64,000 nt of DNA from Chitinophagaceae bacterium DXS (GTDB lineage Bacteria; Bacteroidota; Bacteroidia; Chitinophagales; Chitinophagaceae), in assembly GCA_030345135.1 (NCBI GenBank), contig CP128386.1:1085129-1149128 (forward strand), in the 5' to 3' direction. The first letter of the stretch is position 1. The number at the start of each line of letters is the position of its first letter. Below, in pieces: positions 27,038-36,057 of the stretch. A program made the position numbers and the translations under genes. The notes beneath the pieces were generated by a model. The model was not told the DNA's origin and did no database searches. It saw nothing but the letters and a program-made list of their open reading frames with translations.

Positions 27038-29257
27038 TTGTTTCCACACGAATACCAGCTAGATGCAAAAGATTGCGGCCCTGCATCAATTAAAATTATA
27101 GCTAAATACTATGGGCGTTTTTATAGCCTGCAATTTTTACGGGATCTTTGCGGCATTACACGCGAAGGCGTAAGTTTCTTGGATATTAGTCACGCTTGTG
27201 AAAAAATAGGCCTTCGCACACTCAATACAAAAATAACCTGGGAGGAATTGCAAAGGGCGCCGCTTCCGTGTATAATACATTGGAATGAAGATCACTTTGT
27301 AGTCTTGTACAAGATTAAAAAGAGAAAGAAGTTTATTGGACAAAGCAGCAATGAGCCAAATCATACAGTTTATATATCTGATCCTGCGAAAGGATTATTA
27401 AAATATTCACAACAAGATTTTAAAAAAGGTTGGCTCGGTAACAGGGATCGTTGGGCTGTAATGCTGATGGAGCCAATGGCAGATTTTAAACAACGAGATG
27501 TTGTTGAAAAGAAGGAAAGACTAAAAACGGTGGAAAACGTTCTGGGCTACTTTACTCCCTACAAAAAGGCCTTCAGAACCCTGCTGTTTGTAATGTTGAT
27601 TGTAACATTGCTTCAGTCGCTGTTGCCATTTATTTCAAAGTCGGTAATCGATGTAGGGATCCAAACAAACGACGTCAATTTTATTTATCTTGTTTTAATC
27701 GCAAACATAGTTATCATTCTTAGTACGCTTCTTTGTAACGTGGTGCGAGACTGGATTCTGTTACATCTTACCTCAAGAGTCAATATTGCGATTATTTCTG
27801 ATTATCTCATTAAGTTAATGCGATTGCCCATTACATTTTTTGAAAATAAACTTGTTGGTGATATTATTCAAAGAGCCAATGATCATGAACGTATTCGGGC
27901 TTTTGTGATGAACAACTCACTAAGCTTTCTATTTTCAACACTCACTTTTTTTGTGTTTATCGGTGTATTATTCTCATATAACCAGTTATTAGCTGTTATT
28001 TATATCGTTGGAAACGCTCTTTATATTGGCTGGATATTCCTGTTCTTTTCAATCAGGAGGAAATTAGATTGGGAGTATTTTGAGCTTGTTTCAAAGAACC
28101 AAAGTTTTTGGGTTGAAACTATCGGCGGTATCCTTGATATAAAGGTTAATAACTATGAGAACAAGAAAAGGTGGCGGTGGGAAGGTATTCAGGTGAGAAT
28201 GCACAAACTCAACCAGAAAGTACTCGCGATAAATAGCATGCAAACGCTAGGAGGGCAATTTTTTAACCAGCTTACAAATTTATCTATAACTTTTTTTTGT
28301 GCAGTTCAAGTGCTGAAAGGTCAAGCGACTTTCGGAGTTATGATTGCTACACAGTTTATAATTGGCATACTCGGTGGACCCATTGCTCAATTCATTTCTT
28401 TTATCCAGTCGTTCCAATATGCAAAAATTAGTTTTTTTCGTTTAAATGAGGTTCATCAACTTGAAGAAGAAGAGGAACGGGTAACTGGTTCGGTTTTATT
28501 TCCTGATAGCAAAAGTCTTTTTTTAAAGAATGTTAGTTTTCAGTATTCTGTAAATACAGCTCCCGTACTACGCAATATTTCATTGATCATTCCGCAGCAT
28601 CAGGTTACCGCAATTGTAGGTGATAGCGGAAGTGGAAAATCGACACTTTTAAAGGTTATCATGCGACTGTATAAACCAACGTATGGAAATATTTATATAG
28701 GAAATACGAATCTGGAAAATATCAGCCTACGTGACTGGCGAAACAACTGTGGCGTGGTACTGCAAGATGGAAAAATTTTTAATGACACTATATTAAACAA
28801 TATTGTACTTGAAGATGATAATATCGATTACAGTCGTTTAAGAAAAGCAGTGCGAGTCGCAAATATAGAGGGTGAAATAGACGCAATGCCGTTAGGGTAT
28901 CAGACAATGATGGGTGAGGAAGGCAGAGGTCTCAGTGGCGGGCAAAAACAAAGAGTATTAATAGCGAGGGCCCTCTATAAAGATCCTGATTATCTGTTTT
29001 TTGACGAAGCCACAAACTCTCTGGATGCGATAAATGAACAGAAAATAGTTGATGCGTTGGATGCAGTGTTTAATAATAAAACAGTGATTGTAATTGCGCA
29101 CCGTTTAAGCACTATTGTCAAGGCTCAACAAATCATTGTCATCCACAAGGGAAGTGTTGTAGAAATTGGGAATCACGACATTTTAATGAAAAAAGAAAAC
29201 GGGCATTATGCTGCTTTAGTGAAAGCTCAAATGGGAGGAATGTTATATGCAAGCTGA
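27038..29257 (+). CDS. Peptidase-containing ABC transporter (C39 peptidase, exporter)
   Basis: 739 residues of the PCAT type, which cleave double-glycine leaders and export the cargo across the inner membrane. The N-terminal C39 peptidase has oxyanion Q7, catalytic C13 (DCGPA), H86 (EDHFVVLY) and D115 (ISDPAKG). A membrane domain follows (about residues 170-450), then an ATPase: Walker A GDSGSGKST at 528-536, signature LSGGQ at 632-636, Walker B YLFFDEATNSLD and an H-loop IAHRLST. All key residues are present. Start is TTG at 27038, the only start between the in-frame stop at 27023 and the peptidase motif. It overlaps the HlyD gene by 11 bp. Confidence 0.93.
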   Translation: MFPHEYQLDAKDCGPASIKIIAKYYGRFYSLQFLRDLCGITREGVSFLDISHACEKIGLRTLNTKITWEELQRAPLPCIIHWNEDHFVVLYKIKKRKKFIGQSSNEPNHTVYISDPAKGLLKYSQQDFKKGWLGNRDRWAVMLMEPMADFKQRDVVEKKERLKTVENVLGYFTPYKKAFRTLLFVMLIVTLLQSLLPFISKSVIDVGIQTNDVNFIYLVLIANIVIILSTLLCNVVRDWILLHLTSRVNIAIISDYLIKLMRLPITFFENKLVGDIIQRANDHERIRAFVMNNSLSFLFSTLTFFVFIGVLFSYNQLLAVIYIVGNALYIGWIFLFFSIRRKLDWEYFELVSKNQSFWVETIGGILDIKVNNYENKKRWRWEGIQVRMHKLNQKVLAINSMQTLGGQFFNQLTNLSITFFCAVQVLKGQATFGVMIATQFIIGILGGPIAQFISFIQSFQYAKISFFRLNEVHQLEEEEERVTGSVLFPDSKSLFLKNVSFQYSVNTAPVLRNISLIIPQHQVTAIVGDSGSGKSTLLKVIMRLYKPTYGNIYIGNTNLENISLRDWRNNCGVVLQDGKIFNDTILNNIVLEDDNIDYSRLRKAVRVANIEGEIDAMPLGYQTMMGEEGRGLSGGQKQRVLIARALYKDPDYLFFDEATNSLDAINEQKIVDALDAVFNNKTVIVIAHRLSTIVKAQQIIVIHKGSVVEIGNHDILMKKENGHYAALVKAQMGGMLYAS

Positions 29258-30575
29258 AAAAGAAGCAGTAATGCACTTATCTTTACGACAGCATAGGTCC
29301 GAAGAAGTAACGCACATTTTGGAGCGTATGCCGAACAGATTTGGAACAGTCATTTGTGTTATTGTTTTTGTTTTAGTATCTGCAATGTTGTTCTTTGGAT
29401 GGATTATTAAATATCCCGATGTTTTAAGAGGAGAGGTTACTATCAACAATTTATCTGCTCCTGTTAAATTAGTTTCTAATAGTGAAGGTAGATTGTCGTT
29501 ATTAACCGATACTGGTAAATATGTTAATGAAAGTGATTATATAGCTGTAATAAAAAATCCAGCCGGCATTATAGACGTTCTTCATGTTGACAGTCTTGTT
29601 AAGAACGTAGATATTCGCAAACTAGCTTACAACGTGCACCGGCATTATTTTCCCGAAACTGTTTCGATAGGAGAAATTAATCAACCGTATTTCGATTTTT
29701 TGACTTCACTCTATCAATATCTGGATTATTATCACGAAAAGCCCTTCGAGATTCAGCGAAGCATTTTGCAAAAACAATCATTGTCGCAGCAATCATTATT
29801 GCGAAATGCACATAATAATTATAAAACAGAGCATGAAAAATATAAATTAAGTCAAGGATTTTATTACCGCGACTCAATTTTATTTCATCAAAAGGTTATT
29901 TCTGCTGATGAATTTGAAAAAAATAAACTGGCCCTGGAAAACGGCAAACAGCAGTATGAAGCACTGGAGAGAGATATTACATCTAGCAAATACCAGATTG
30001 AAGAGACCAATAGTAAAATACAGCAGCTTAATGTGCAACAAATTGAAAAGGAACATAACCTGGAGATAATTCTATATAATGCTTATTACCGGCTTGTAGA
30101 TGCGATTAGGCAATGGGAGCATAAGTATGTTTTCGTGGCCCCTTTCGCTGGCAAAGTTGAATTTTTAAATTTCTGGAAAAACAATGATTATATAGAGAAA
30201 GGAACTGAAACATTTTCTATAATACCGGAAACGTCCGCATTAAGGGGCCAAGTTCATCTTCCAACCAGTGGTGCAGGGAAAATTAAAGTAGGTCAAGACG
30301 TAATTGTTAAACTCGACGATTATCCTTATATCCAATTTGGTTCAATTCAAGGGCGGGTACAGGGCATATCGCTGATTGCGAATCAGCAAATGAATGTGAA
30401 TAATCAAAGGGTAACCAACTACCTCGTAACAATATCGTTTCCAAATAGTTTAAAGACAAATTACGGCTCATTGCTGAAATTTCGATCTGAGGCAAGGGGA
30501 ACAGCTGAGATCATTACAGAGAAGAGACGCTTAATTGAGAGGATATTTGACAATTTAAAGTATTCCGTGCATTAA
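29247..30575 (+). CDS. HlyD-family periplasmic adaptor subunit
   Basis: 442 residues: a cytoplasmic N-terminus, one membrane helix (about residues 34-52, VICVIVFVLVSAMLFFGWI), then a periplasmic part with lipoyl-like half motifs flanking a long coiled coil (about 150-280, rich in Gln/Lys/Glu) and a C-terminal beta domain (GQVHLPTSGAGKIKVGQDV). Links the C39 ABC exporter to an outer-membrane channel. Its ATG at 29247 lies within the exporter's last codons (11-bp overlap), indicating translational coupling. No TolC-type gene is in the window, so the outer-membrane channel must be encoded elsewhere. Confidence 0.9.
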   Translation: MQAEKEAVMHLSLRQHRSEEVTHILERMPNRFGTVICVIVFVLVSAMLFFGWIIKYPDVLRGEVTINNLSAPVKLVSNSEGRLSLLTDTGKYVNESDYIAVIKNPAGIIDVLHVDSLVKNVDIRKLAYNVHRHYFPETVSIGEINQPYFDFLTSLYQYLDYYHEKPFEIQRSILQKQSLSQQSLLRNAHNNYKTEHEKYKLSQGFYYRDSILFHQKVISADEFEKNKLALENGKQQYEALERDITSSKYQIEETNSKIQQLNVQQIEKEHNLEIILYNAYYRLVDAIRQWEHKYVFVAPFAGKVEFLNFWKNNDYIEKGTETFSIIPETSALRGQVHLPTSGAGKIKVGQDVIVKLDDYPYIQFGSIQGRVQGISLIANQQMNVNNQRVTNYLVTISFPNSLKTNYGSLLKFRSEARGTAEIITEKRRLIERIFDNLKYSVH

Positions 30576-30756
30576 TGCATAGTTTAAAATCATGATGAAT
30601 CATTTTGTCATGATTAAAGCCGAGCATTGATTGCTTTGGTCTACTAGATATTGTATGAATTCAATCTGAAATCACTTCCGCTTCTTCACTATTCACCATT
30701 CACTATTTGGCTTTCTGATGAATTTGTTATAAATTCCTCACTCATTTAACTTGCTT
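30576..30756. other. Right edge of the accessory island
   Basis: Holds a weak hairpin (AATCATGA at 30588-30595 with TCATGATT at 30608-30615, no T-tract). At 30682-30713 it has an inverted copy of the TTCACTATTCACCATTCAC word found at the left edge after xylA. No gene. Confidence 0.5.
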
Positions 30757-32388
30757 ATGAATCGCTTGCTAACCGCAGACTATATCGTTTTTGCCATTTA
30801 CTTTGTCATTGTTGCCACGTACGGTTATTTTATCTATCAAACCAAGAAAGCCAAAACACTTAATTCAAAAGATTTCTTTTTAGCAGAAGGATCTCTTACC
30901 TGGTGGGCAATCGGCGCATCGCTTATTGCTTCTAATATTTCTGCGGAACATTTTATCGGTATGTCCGGTTCCGGGTTTGCTTTGGGATTAGCCATATCAA
31001 CCTATGAGTGGATGGCAGCAGCTACACTTATAATCGTCGCAATCTTTTTTATTCCGGTGTACCTGAAGAATAAGATTTACACCATGCCGCAGTTTTTATC
31101 GCAGCGGTATAACGATACCGTGAGTACAATTATGGCGATATTCTGGTTGCTGGTATATGTGTTCGTTAATCTTACTTCCATCATTTACCTCGGCGCGTTG
31201 GCTGTTTCTTCGATTTCAGGAATAAGCTTTGAATGGTGCATGGTAGGGTTAGGAATCTTTTCCATTATTGTAACATTGGGAGGGATGAAAGTGATCGGGT
31301 ACACCGACGTTATCCAGGTGTTGGTACTTATTATGGGAGGACTAGTGACGACCTATCTCGCTTTGAACCTGGTTAGTGAGCGGTTTGGTTATGGGAAAGA
31401 TATTTTAAAAGGACTAAGTGTAATACATGAAAAAGCTTCGTCACATTTTCACATGATCTTCGATAAGTCGCATCCTTATTATAAAGATTTGCCTGGCCTT
31501 TCTGTATTGATCGGTGGTATGTGGATCAACAACCTGAATTATTGGGGATGTAATCAATATATAACCCAACGTGCATTGGGTGCGGATTTAAAAACGGCAA
31601 GAAGCGGATTGTTGTTTGCAGCTTTTCTAAAATTGCTTGTACCATTAATTGTTGTAATTCCCGGCATTACCATGTTCGTAATGCATCAGAATGGAATGTT
31701 CCAGAAAGAGATGGTTGATGCCGCAGGCGTAATAAAACCTGATCAGGCCTATCCAACTTTAATGAACCTGTTACCTCCGGGTTTGAAAGGGCTGGCTTTC
31801 GCTGCGCTTACTGCGGCAATTGTGGCATCGTTAGCTGGTAAGGCGAACAGTATTTCAACCATTTTTTCGCTTGATATCTATCACAAATATTTTAAGAAAG
31901 ATGCAACAGAAAAGCAATTGGTAACAACCGGGAGACTAACAGTTGTTGTGGCGATGTTACTCGCTACAATTGTTGCTCCTGCTTTAAAATCGCTGGACCA
32001 GGCTTACCAGTTTATCCAGGAATATGTTGGCTTTATTTCTCCTGGTGTATTCGCTATTTTCCTGTTGGGCTTTTTCTGGAAGAGGACGACTTCTGCAGCA
32101 GCACTTACTTCAGCGTTGTTAACCATTCCGCTCTCAGCGGTGTTGAAGTTTTTGCCGGTTTGGACAAACGGAGCTTTTCCTGATTATCCTTTTCTGGACC
32201 GCATGACCATTGTTTTCGCAATTCTGATTGCACTTGTGATTATCATAAGCCTGTTAAGTTCGCCCGGAAAAGAAGAACATAAAGCCCTGATCGTTGATAA
32301 ATCCATGTTTAAAAGTTCGCCCGGATTTATTTTCGGCTCAGTGATCATTATGGGGATTTTGACGGCCCTGTACACAATTTTTTGGTAG
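30757..32388 (+). CDS. Sodium/solute symporter (SSS family), probable inositol or sugar carrier
   Basis: 543 residues, about fourteen membrane helices; SGLT-like. Family marks include FFLAEGSLTWWAIGASLIASNISAEHFIGMSGSG in the first helices and the sodium-site region AALTAAIVASLAGKANSISTIFSLDIY. ATG at 30757 is preferred over a TTG two codons upstream. It precedes an inositol oxygenase gene by 225 bp on the same strand, so myo-inositol is a sensible substrate, though SSS members also carry glucose, galactose or xylose and specificity cannot be read from the sequence. Confidence 0.88.
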   Translation: MNRLLTADYIVFAIYFVIVATYGYFIYQTKKAKTLNSKDFFLAEGSLTWWAIGASLIASNISAEHFIGMSGSGFALGLAISTYEWMAAATLIIVAIFFIPVYLKNKIYTMPQFLSQRYNDTVSTIMAIFWLLVYVFVNLTSIIYLGALAVSSISGISFEWCMVGLGIFSIIVTLGGMKVIGYTDVIQVLVLIMGGLVTTYLALNLVSERFGYGKDILKGLSVIHEKASSHFHMIFDKSHPYYKDLPGLSVLIGGMWINNLNYWGCNQYITQRALGADLKTARSGLLFAAFLKLLVPLIVVIPGITMFVMHQNGMFQKEMVDAAGVIKPDQAYPTLMNLLPPGLKGLAFAALTAAIVASLAGKANSISTIFSLDIYHKYFKKDATEKQLVTTGRLTVVVAMLLATIVAPALKSLDQAYQFIQEYVGFISPGVFAIFLLGFFWKRTTSAAALTSALLTIPLSAVLKFLPVWTNGAFPDYPFLDRMTIVFAILIALVIIISLLSSPGKEEHKALIVDKSMFKSSPGFIFGSVIIMGILTALYTIFW

Positions 32389-32395
32389 TTTTTTT

Positions 32396-32568
32396 TAAGC
32401 TTAAAGCCTAAAGCCTAAAGCCCAAAGCCTAAAGCTGGTGGTTCAGTTTTAAACATGCTGATGCATTTTAGGGCACTTTAGCGTAAAACATTCATTAACA
32501 ACTCATAAACAGACTTGCATCATAGACGGTTTAGTTTTAAGCTTTAAGCTTTAGGCTTTGAGCTTTCT
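32396..32568. repeat. Inverted AAAGCCTAAAGC word blocks
   Basis: A block of AAAGCCTAAAGCCTAAAGC (32396-32436) and an inverted block TTTAAGCTTTAAGCTTTAGG (32533-32565) face each other across about 95 bp. Similar words occur near 39506 and 56048-56080. Confidence 0.7.
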
Positions 32569-32613
32569 TCTTTCCGCTTTTTTTTGTAAATTTCACTATT
32601 AAAAACCGCTTGC

Positions 32614-33495
32614 ATGAAAAACGAAACGACATTTTCGGCTGATGAAATAGCCCCATTACATAGTATTGAGCAATGGGAAGATGACGTGTTGGAACGCTAT
32701 CCCGAACCAGGAGAGCCCGCAAAAACAAAAGAAGAATTTCGCAATTATGATAATCCCGGACGTGATACCGTACGGGAGTTTTACAGGCTGAATCACAAAT
32801 ACCAGACCTACGATTTTGTTATAGAGAAAGAAAAAGATTTTCTTCAGTTCAACCGCAAAGAATTGAAATGGTGGGACGCGATGGAATTTCTGAACACATT
32901 GGTAGATGATTCAGATCCTGATATTGATCTGGATCAGCTGCAACACTTGTTGCAGACTGCAGAAGCTATCCGCGCCGATGGTCACCCTGACTGGTTTGTA
33001 CTGACAGGTTTCATTCATGATATGGGTAAAGTTTTGTGCTTGTTTGGAGAACCCCAGTGGGCCGTTGTTGGAGATACATTTCCTGTGGGCTGTAAGCATT
33101 CAGACAAAATTGTTTATCCTGAATTTTTCAAAGACAATCCGGATTCATACGACGAACGTTATAATACAAAATATGGTATTTATGAACATGGTTGCGGATT
33201 AAGAAATGTTCATATGTCATGGGGGCACGATGAGTACCTCTATCAAATGCTCAAGGATTATATGCCCGAACCGGCATTGTATATGATCCGCTATCACTCT
33301 TTCTATTCCCAGCATCGTGAAAACTCCTATGATCATTTACTGGATGATCATGATCGCGAGATGTTTGACTGGGTGAGAAAATTTAATCCTTATGATCTGT
33401 ATTCAAAGAGTCCGAAACCTCCGGTGGTTTCAGAGCTAAGGCCTTACTATGAAGATCTGATCGCGAAATATTTGCCTTCAACAATCAAGCTGTAA
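32614..33495 (+). CDS. Inositol oxygenase (MIOX)
   Basis: 293 residues. A mixed-valence diiron enzyme that opens myo-inositol with O2 to give D-glucuronate. All six iron ligands of the family can be matched: H111 (QHLLQTAEAIR), H135-D136 (FIHDMGK), H205 (SWGHDEYLYQ), H228 (IRYHSFYSQH) and D261 (FNPYDLYSK). GEPQWAVVGDTFPVGC is also characteristic. The HD-type fold makes it cytoplasmic. It follows a sodium/solute symporter, forming an uptake and oxidation pair. Closed by a strong terminator at 33601-33635. Bacterial MIOX is less common than the NAD-dependent inositol dehydrogenase route. Confidence 0.95.
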   Translation: MKNETTFSADEIAPLHSIEQWEDDVLERYPEPGEPAKTKEEFRNYDNPGRDTVREFYRLNHKYQTYDFVIEKEKDFLQFNRKELKWWDAMEFLNTLVDDSDPDIDLDQLQHLLQTAEAIRADGHPDWFVLTGFIHDMGKVLCLFGEPQWAVVGDTFPVGCKHSDKIVYPEFFKDNPDSYDERYNTKYGIYEHGCGLRNVHMSWGHDEYLYQMLKDYMPEPALYMIRYHSFYSQHRENSYDHLLDDHDREMFDWVRKFNPYDLYSKSPKPPVVSELRPYYEDLIAKYLPSTIKL

Positions 33496-33600
33496 GCTAT
33501 TAGCTGTCAGCAATGAAGGTCAGTCTGCAGGTTCCGGAGTTCGCAATAAATCAGACATCCGGGATCATAACATCAGACATATCCAATCTGATTCCGGATA

Positions 33601-33635
33601 AAAAAGTTGAAAACACCACGTTTTCAACTTTTTTT
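33601..33635 (+). terminator. Intrinsic terminator after inositol oxygenase
   Basis: A 14-bp stem AAAAAGTTGAAAAC (33601-33614) and GTTTTCAACTTTTT (33620-33633), loop ACCAC, with a T-rich tail. The M13 peptidase ATG follows 50 bp later. Confidence 0.88.
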
Positions 33636-33683
33636 GTTTATCCTCATTACTGCCTCTATTTTTACCCGTTATTCAACATTCAC

Positions 33684-35723
33684 ATGAAAAAGAAAATACT
33701 CCTGGCCACAGCTTTAGTGGCCATATTTGCCGCCTGCAAACAGGCTGACAATAAAAAAGAAGGCCTACAGGGTGATATCCTTATTACAAACATGGACACA
33801 ACCGTAAATCCGGCACAGGACTTTTTTGACTTTGCCAACGGAGGATGGCTGAAAAAGAATCCGATTCCGGGTGATGAAACCGGTTGGGGGATCGGCCAGC
33901 TGGTTAACAAAGAGCTATACGAGCGCAAGCTGAAAATTAACCAGGATGCGGCCTCAAAGAAAGATGCCAAAGGTGTTGAACAACAAATCGGCGATTTTTG
34001 GAAAGCCGGGATGGACACAGTCAGCATAGAAAAAATGGGACTTGATCCGCTTAAGTCCGGGTTGGCAAAAATTAACGCCGTTTCAAATATTGCAGGGTTA
34101 ATGTCTGTTGCTGCGGAGTTACATAAAATGGGCGTAGGCGTCTTCTTTGATGAAGGAATTTCCCAGGACGCGATGAACAGCGATGTCATGTCATTTCAAT
34201 TGTGGCAGGGTGGACTTGGGTTGCCTAACCGCGATTACTACTTTAAAACAGATGAGCGTACTACTAAAATACGCAATGCATACCCCGGTTATATATCCAA
34301 AGTTTTTCAGCTAGCAGGTAACGATACAGCAACAGCCGCAAAAAAAGCAACAGCCATTGTTGCGCTGGAAACGCAGTTGGCAAAAGCTTCGCGCAAGTTG
34401 GAGGACCTGCGTGATCCTTATAAAAATTATAATAAGATGAGTGTTGCCGGTCTGCAAAAGACTGCGCCCGGCGTTGACTGGAACAGGACCTTCCTGGAAA
34501 TTGGATTGCCTAAATTAGATACTGTAATAATTGGTCAGCCGGAATTCTACAAAGCGCTGAATGAAGTAGTAACGAAAGAGTCTTTACAAACCCTGAAGGA
34601 CTATATGTCTTTTCATTTGGTGAATGATTTTGCTCCATATCTAAGTAAGGCATTTGTTGACGCAAAATTTGATTTCTATAATAAGACAATCCGTGGCGCA
34701 CAAGAGCAGCGTCCGCGTTGGAAGCGTGTGCTGGATGCAGAGGAAGGCGCCATGGGAGAAGCGCTGGGACAATTGTTCGCGAAAGAATATTTTAACGAGA
34801 AAGCCAAAGCCCGTTATGAAGAAATGGTTGAACGCGTACGTTTAGCTTACAAAGCGCGCATAGAGAAACTGGACTGGATGGGCGATAGCACAAAACAGAA
34901 AGCCCTTACTAAATTAGCCGGTATCAAAAAGAAAGTTGGTTACCCGGATAAGTGGAAAGATTTTTCTGCAATGAAAATCACGCCAACATCTTACGTGCAG
35001 AATATCATTGCATCACGTGAGTGGTGGAACCAATACAACATCAATAAACTTGGTAAGCCTGTTGATCGCGATGAATGGGACATGACACCGCAGACATACA
35101 ATGCCTATTACAATCCCTCCAACAACGAAATTGTTTTGCCTGCCGGACAGTTTACTGTGCCTGGTTACAGGGATGAACAATTGGATGATGCGTTGGTGTA
35201 TGGTTATGCTGCTGCATCAACTATTGGTCATGAGATTACGCATGGTTTTGATGATGAAGGCCGCCAGTTTGATGAAAAAGGTAATCTGCACAGCTGGTGG
35301 ACAAAAGAAGATGAAACCAAGTTTACGCAGCGTGCACAATTGCTCGTTAATCAGTTTAATAACATTGTTGCTTTGGATACGATGCATCTGAATGGCAAAG
35401 CATCATTGGGAGAAAACCTGGCTGATCTTGGCGGAATCCTTATAGGGCTTGATGCCTTCAAACAAACAGATGCCTACAAGAAAGGAGAGAAGATCAACGG
35501 ACATACACCGCTGCAGCGCTTCTTCCTGGGCTATTCACTTGGATGGCTGTATCAGAATCGTAAAGAACAATTAGCCAGCCAGATCCTGACTGATGTACAT
35601 GCGCCTGCTAAATTCCGGGTAAATGGTCCGTTTCCCAATGTGCCTGAATTCTATGAAGCATTTAATGTTAAACAGGGCGATAAAATGTATTTGGCGGATA
35701 GTTTGAGGGTGAAGCTCTGGTAA
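33684..35723 (+). CDS. M13-family (neprilysin/PepO-like) metallopeptidase lipoprotein
   Basis: 679 residues from ATG 33684; the longer open frame to 33513 runs through the preceding terminator and is not coding. The N-terminus MKKKILLATALVAIFAAC is a lipoprotein signal with Cys in a FAAC lipobox. Zinc site: H516-E517-I-T-H520 followed by DDEGRQFD, with third ligand E577 in GENLADLGG; substrate-binding NAYYNPSNNEIVLPAGQ precedes it. Degrades oligopeptides in the envelope. It stands alone, facing an M1 peptidase gene across a bidirectional terminator. Confidence 0.95.
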   Translation: MKKKILLATALVAIFAACKQADNKKEGLQGDILITNMDTTVNPAQDFFDFANGGWLKKNPIPGDETGWGIGQLVNKELYERKLKINQDAASKKDAKGVEQQIGDFWKAGMDTVSIEKMGLDPLKSGLAKINAVSNIAGLMSVAAELHKMGVGVFFDEGISQDAMNSDVMSFQLWQGGLGLPNRDYYFKTDERTTKIRNAYPGYISKVFQLAGNDTATAAKKATAIVALETQLAKASRKLEDLRDPYKNYNKMSVAGLQKTAPGVDWNRTFLEIGLPKLDTVIIGQPEFYKALNEVVTKESLQTLKDYMSFHLVNDFAPYLSKAFVDAKFDFYNKTIRGAQEQRPRWKRVLDAEEGAMGEALGQLFAKEYFNEKAKARYEEMVERVRLAYKARIEKLDWMGDSTKQKALTKLAGIKKKVGYPDKWKDFSAMKITPTSYVQNIIASREWWNQYNINKLGKPVDRDEWDMTPQTYNAYYNPSNNEIVLPAGQFTVPGYRDEQLDDALVYGYAAASTIGHEITHGFDDEGRQFDEKGNLHSWWTKEDETKFTQRAQLLVNQFNNIVALDTMHLNGKASLGENLADLGGILIGLDAFKQTDAYKKGEKINGHTPLQRFFLGYSLGWLYQNRKEQLASQILTDVHAPAKFRVNGPFPNVPEFYEAFNVKQGDKMYLADSLRVKLW

Positions 35724-36057
35724 TTGACAATTGAAAATGGAAAATTGAAAATTGGGTAGATGTGCAAATGTGCAAATATGAGAATGTGAGGATGTGCAAA
35801 TATGTAAATGTGCAAATGCAATAACCGTGGACTACTGACAGCCTTGCTAAAACCCGAAGGGTTGAAATTATTATAGCTCTTACATAATGAGATGAACTAA
35901 AATCCCGAAGGGATGACATTATATGAAGATGGGTTCGATAACCACCTATGGATTGATAGAATAAAGAAGGTTGAAAGTTTTTACGCTTTCAACCTTTTAT
36001 TTATCCAACAATTTCTGTGTCAGTGCTTAAACAAATCAGACATCAGCAAATCAGAGA
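35724..36057. repeat. Repeat-rich convergent gap
   Basis: In order: AATTGAAAATGGAAAATTG words (35722-35757), ATGTGCAAATGTGCAAATA words (35758-35816), two copies of a CCCGAAGGG palindromic element (AACCCGAAGGGTTGAAATTA at 35851 and AATCCCGAAGGGATGACATT at 35901), a terminator (35967), and an ATCAGACATCAGC word next to the M1 peptidase stop. No gene. Confidence 0.75.
35967..35999. terminator. Bidirectional terminator between M13 and M1 peptidase genes
   Basis: An 11-bp stem AAGGTTGAAAG (35967-35977) with CTTTCAACCTT (35986-35996), then TTATTTAT on the plus strand and CTTTATT on the minus strand. Confidence 0.75.

Noticed and set aside
33513-33683. N-terminal extension of the M13 peptidase
   Set aside because: It reads through the intrinsic terminator at 33601-33635 and would bury the lipoprotein signal that begins at 33684.
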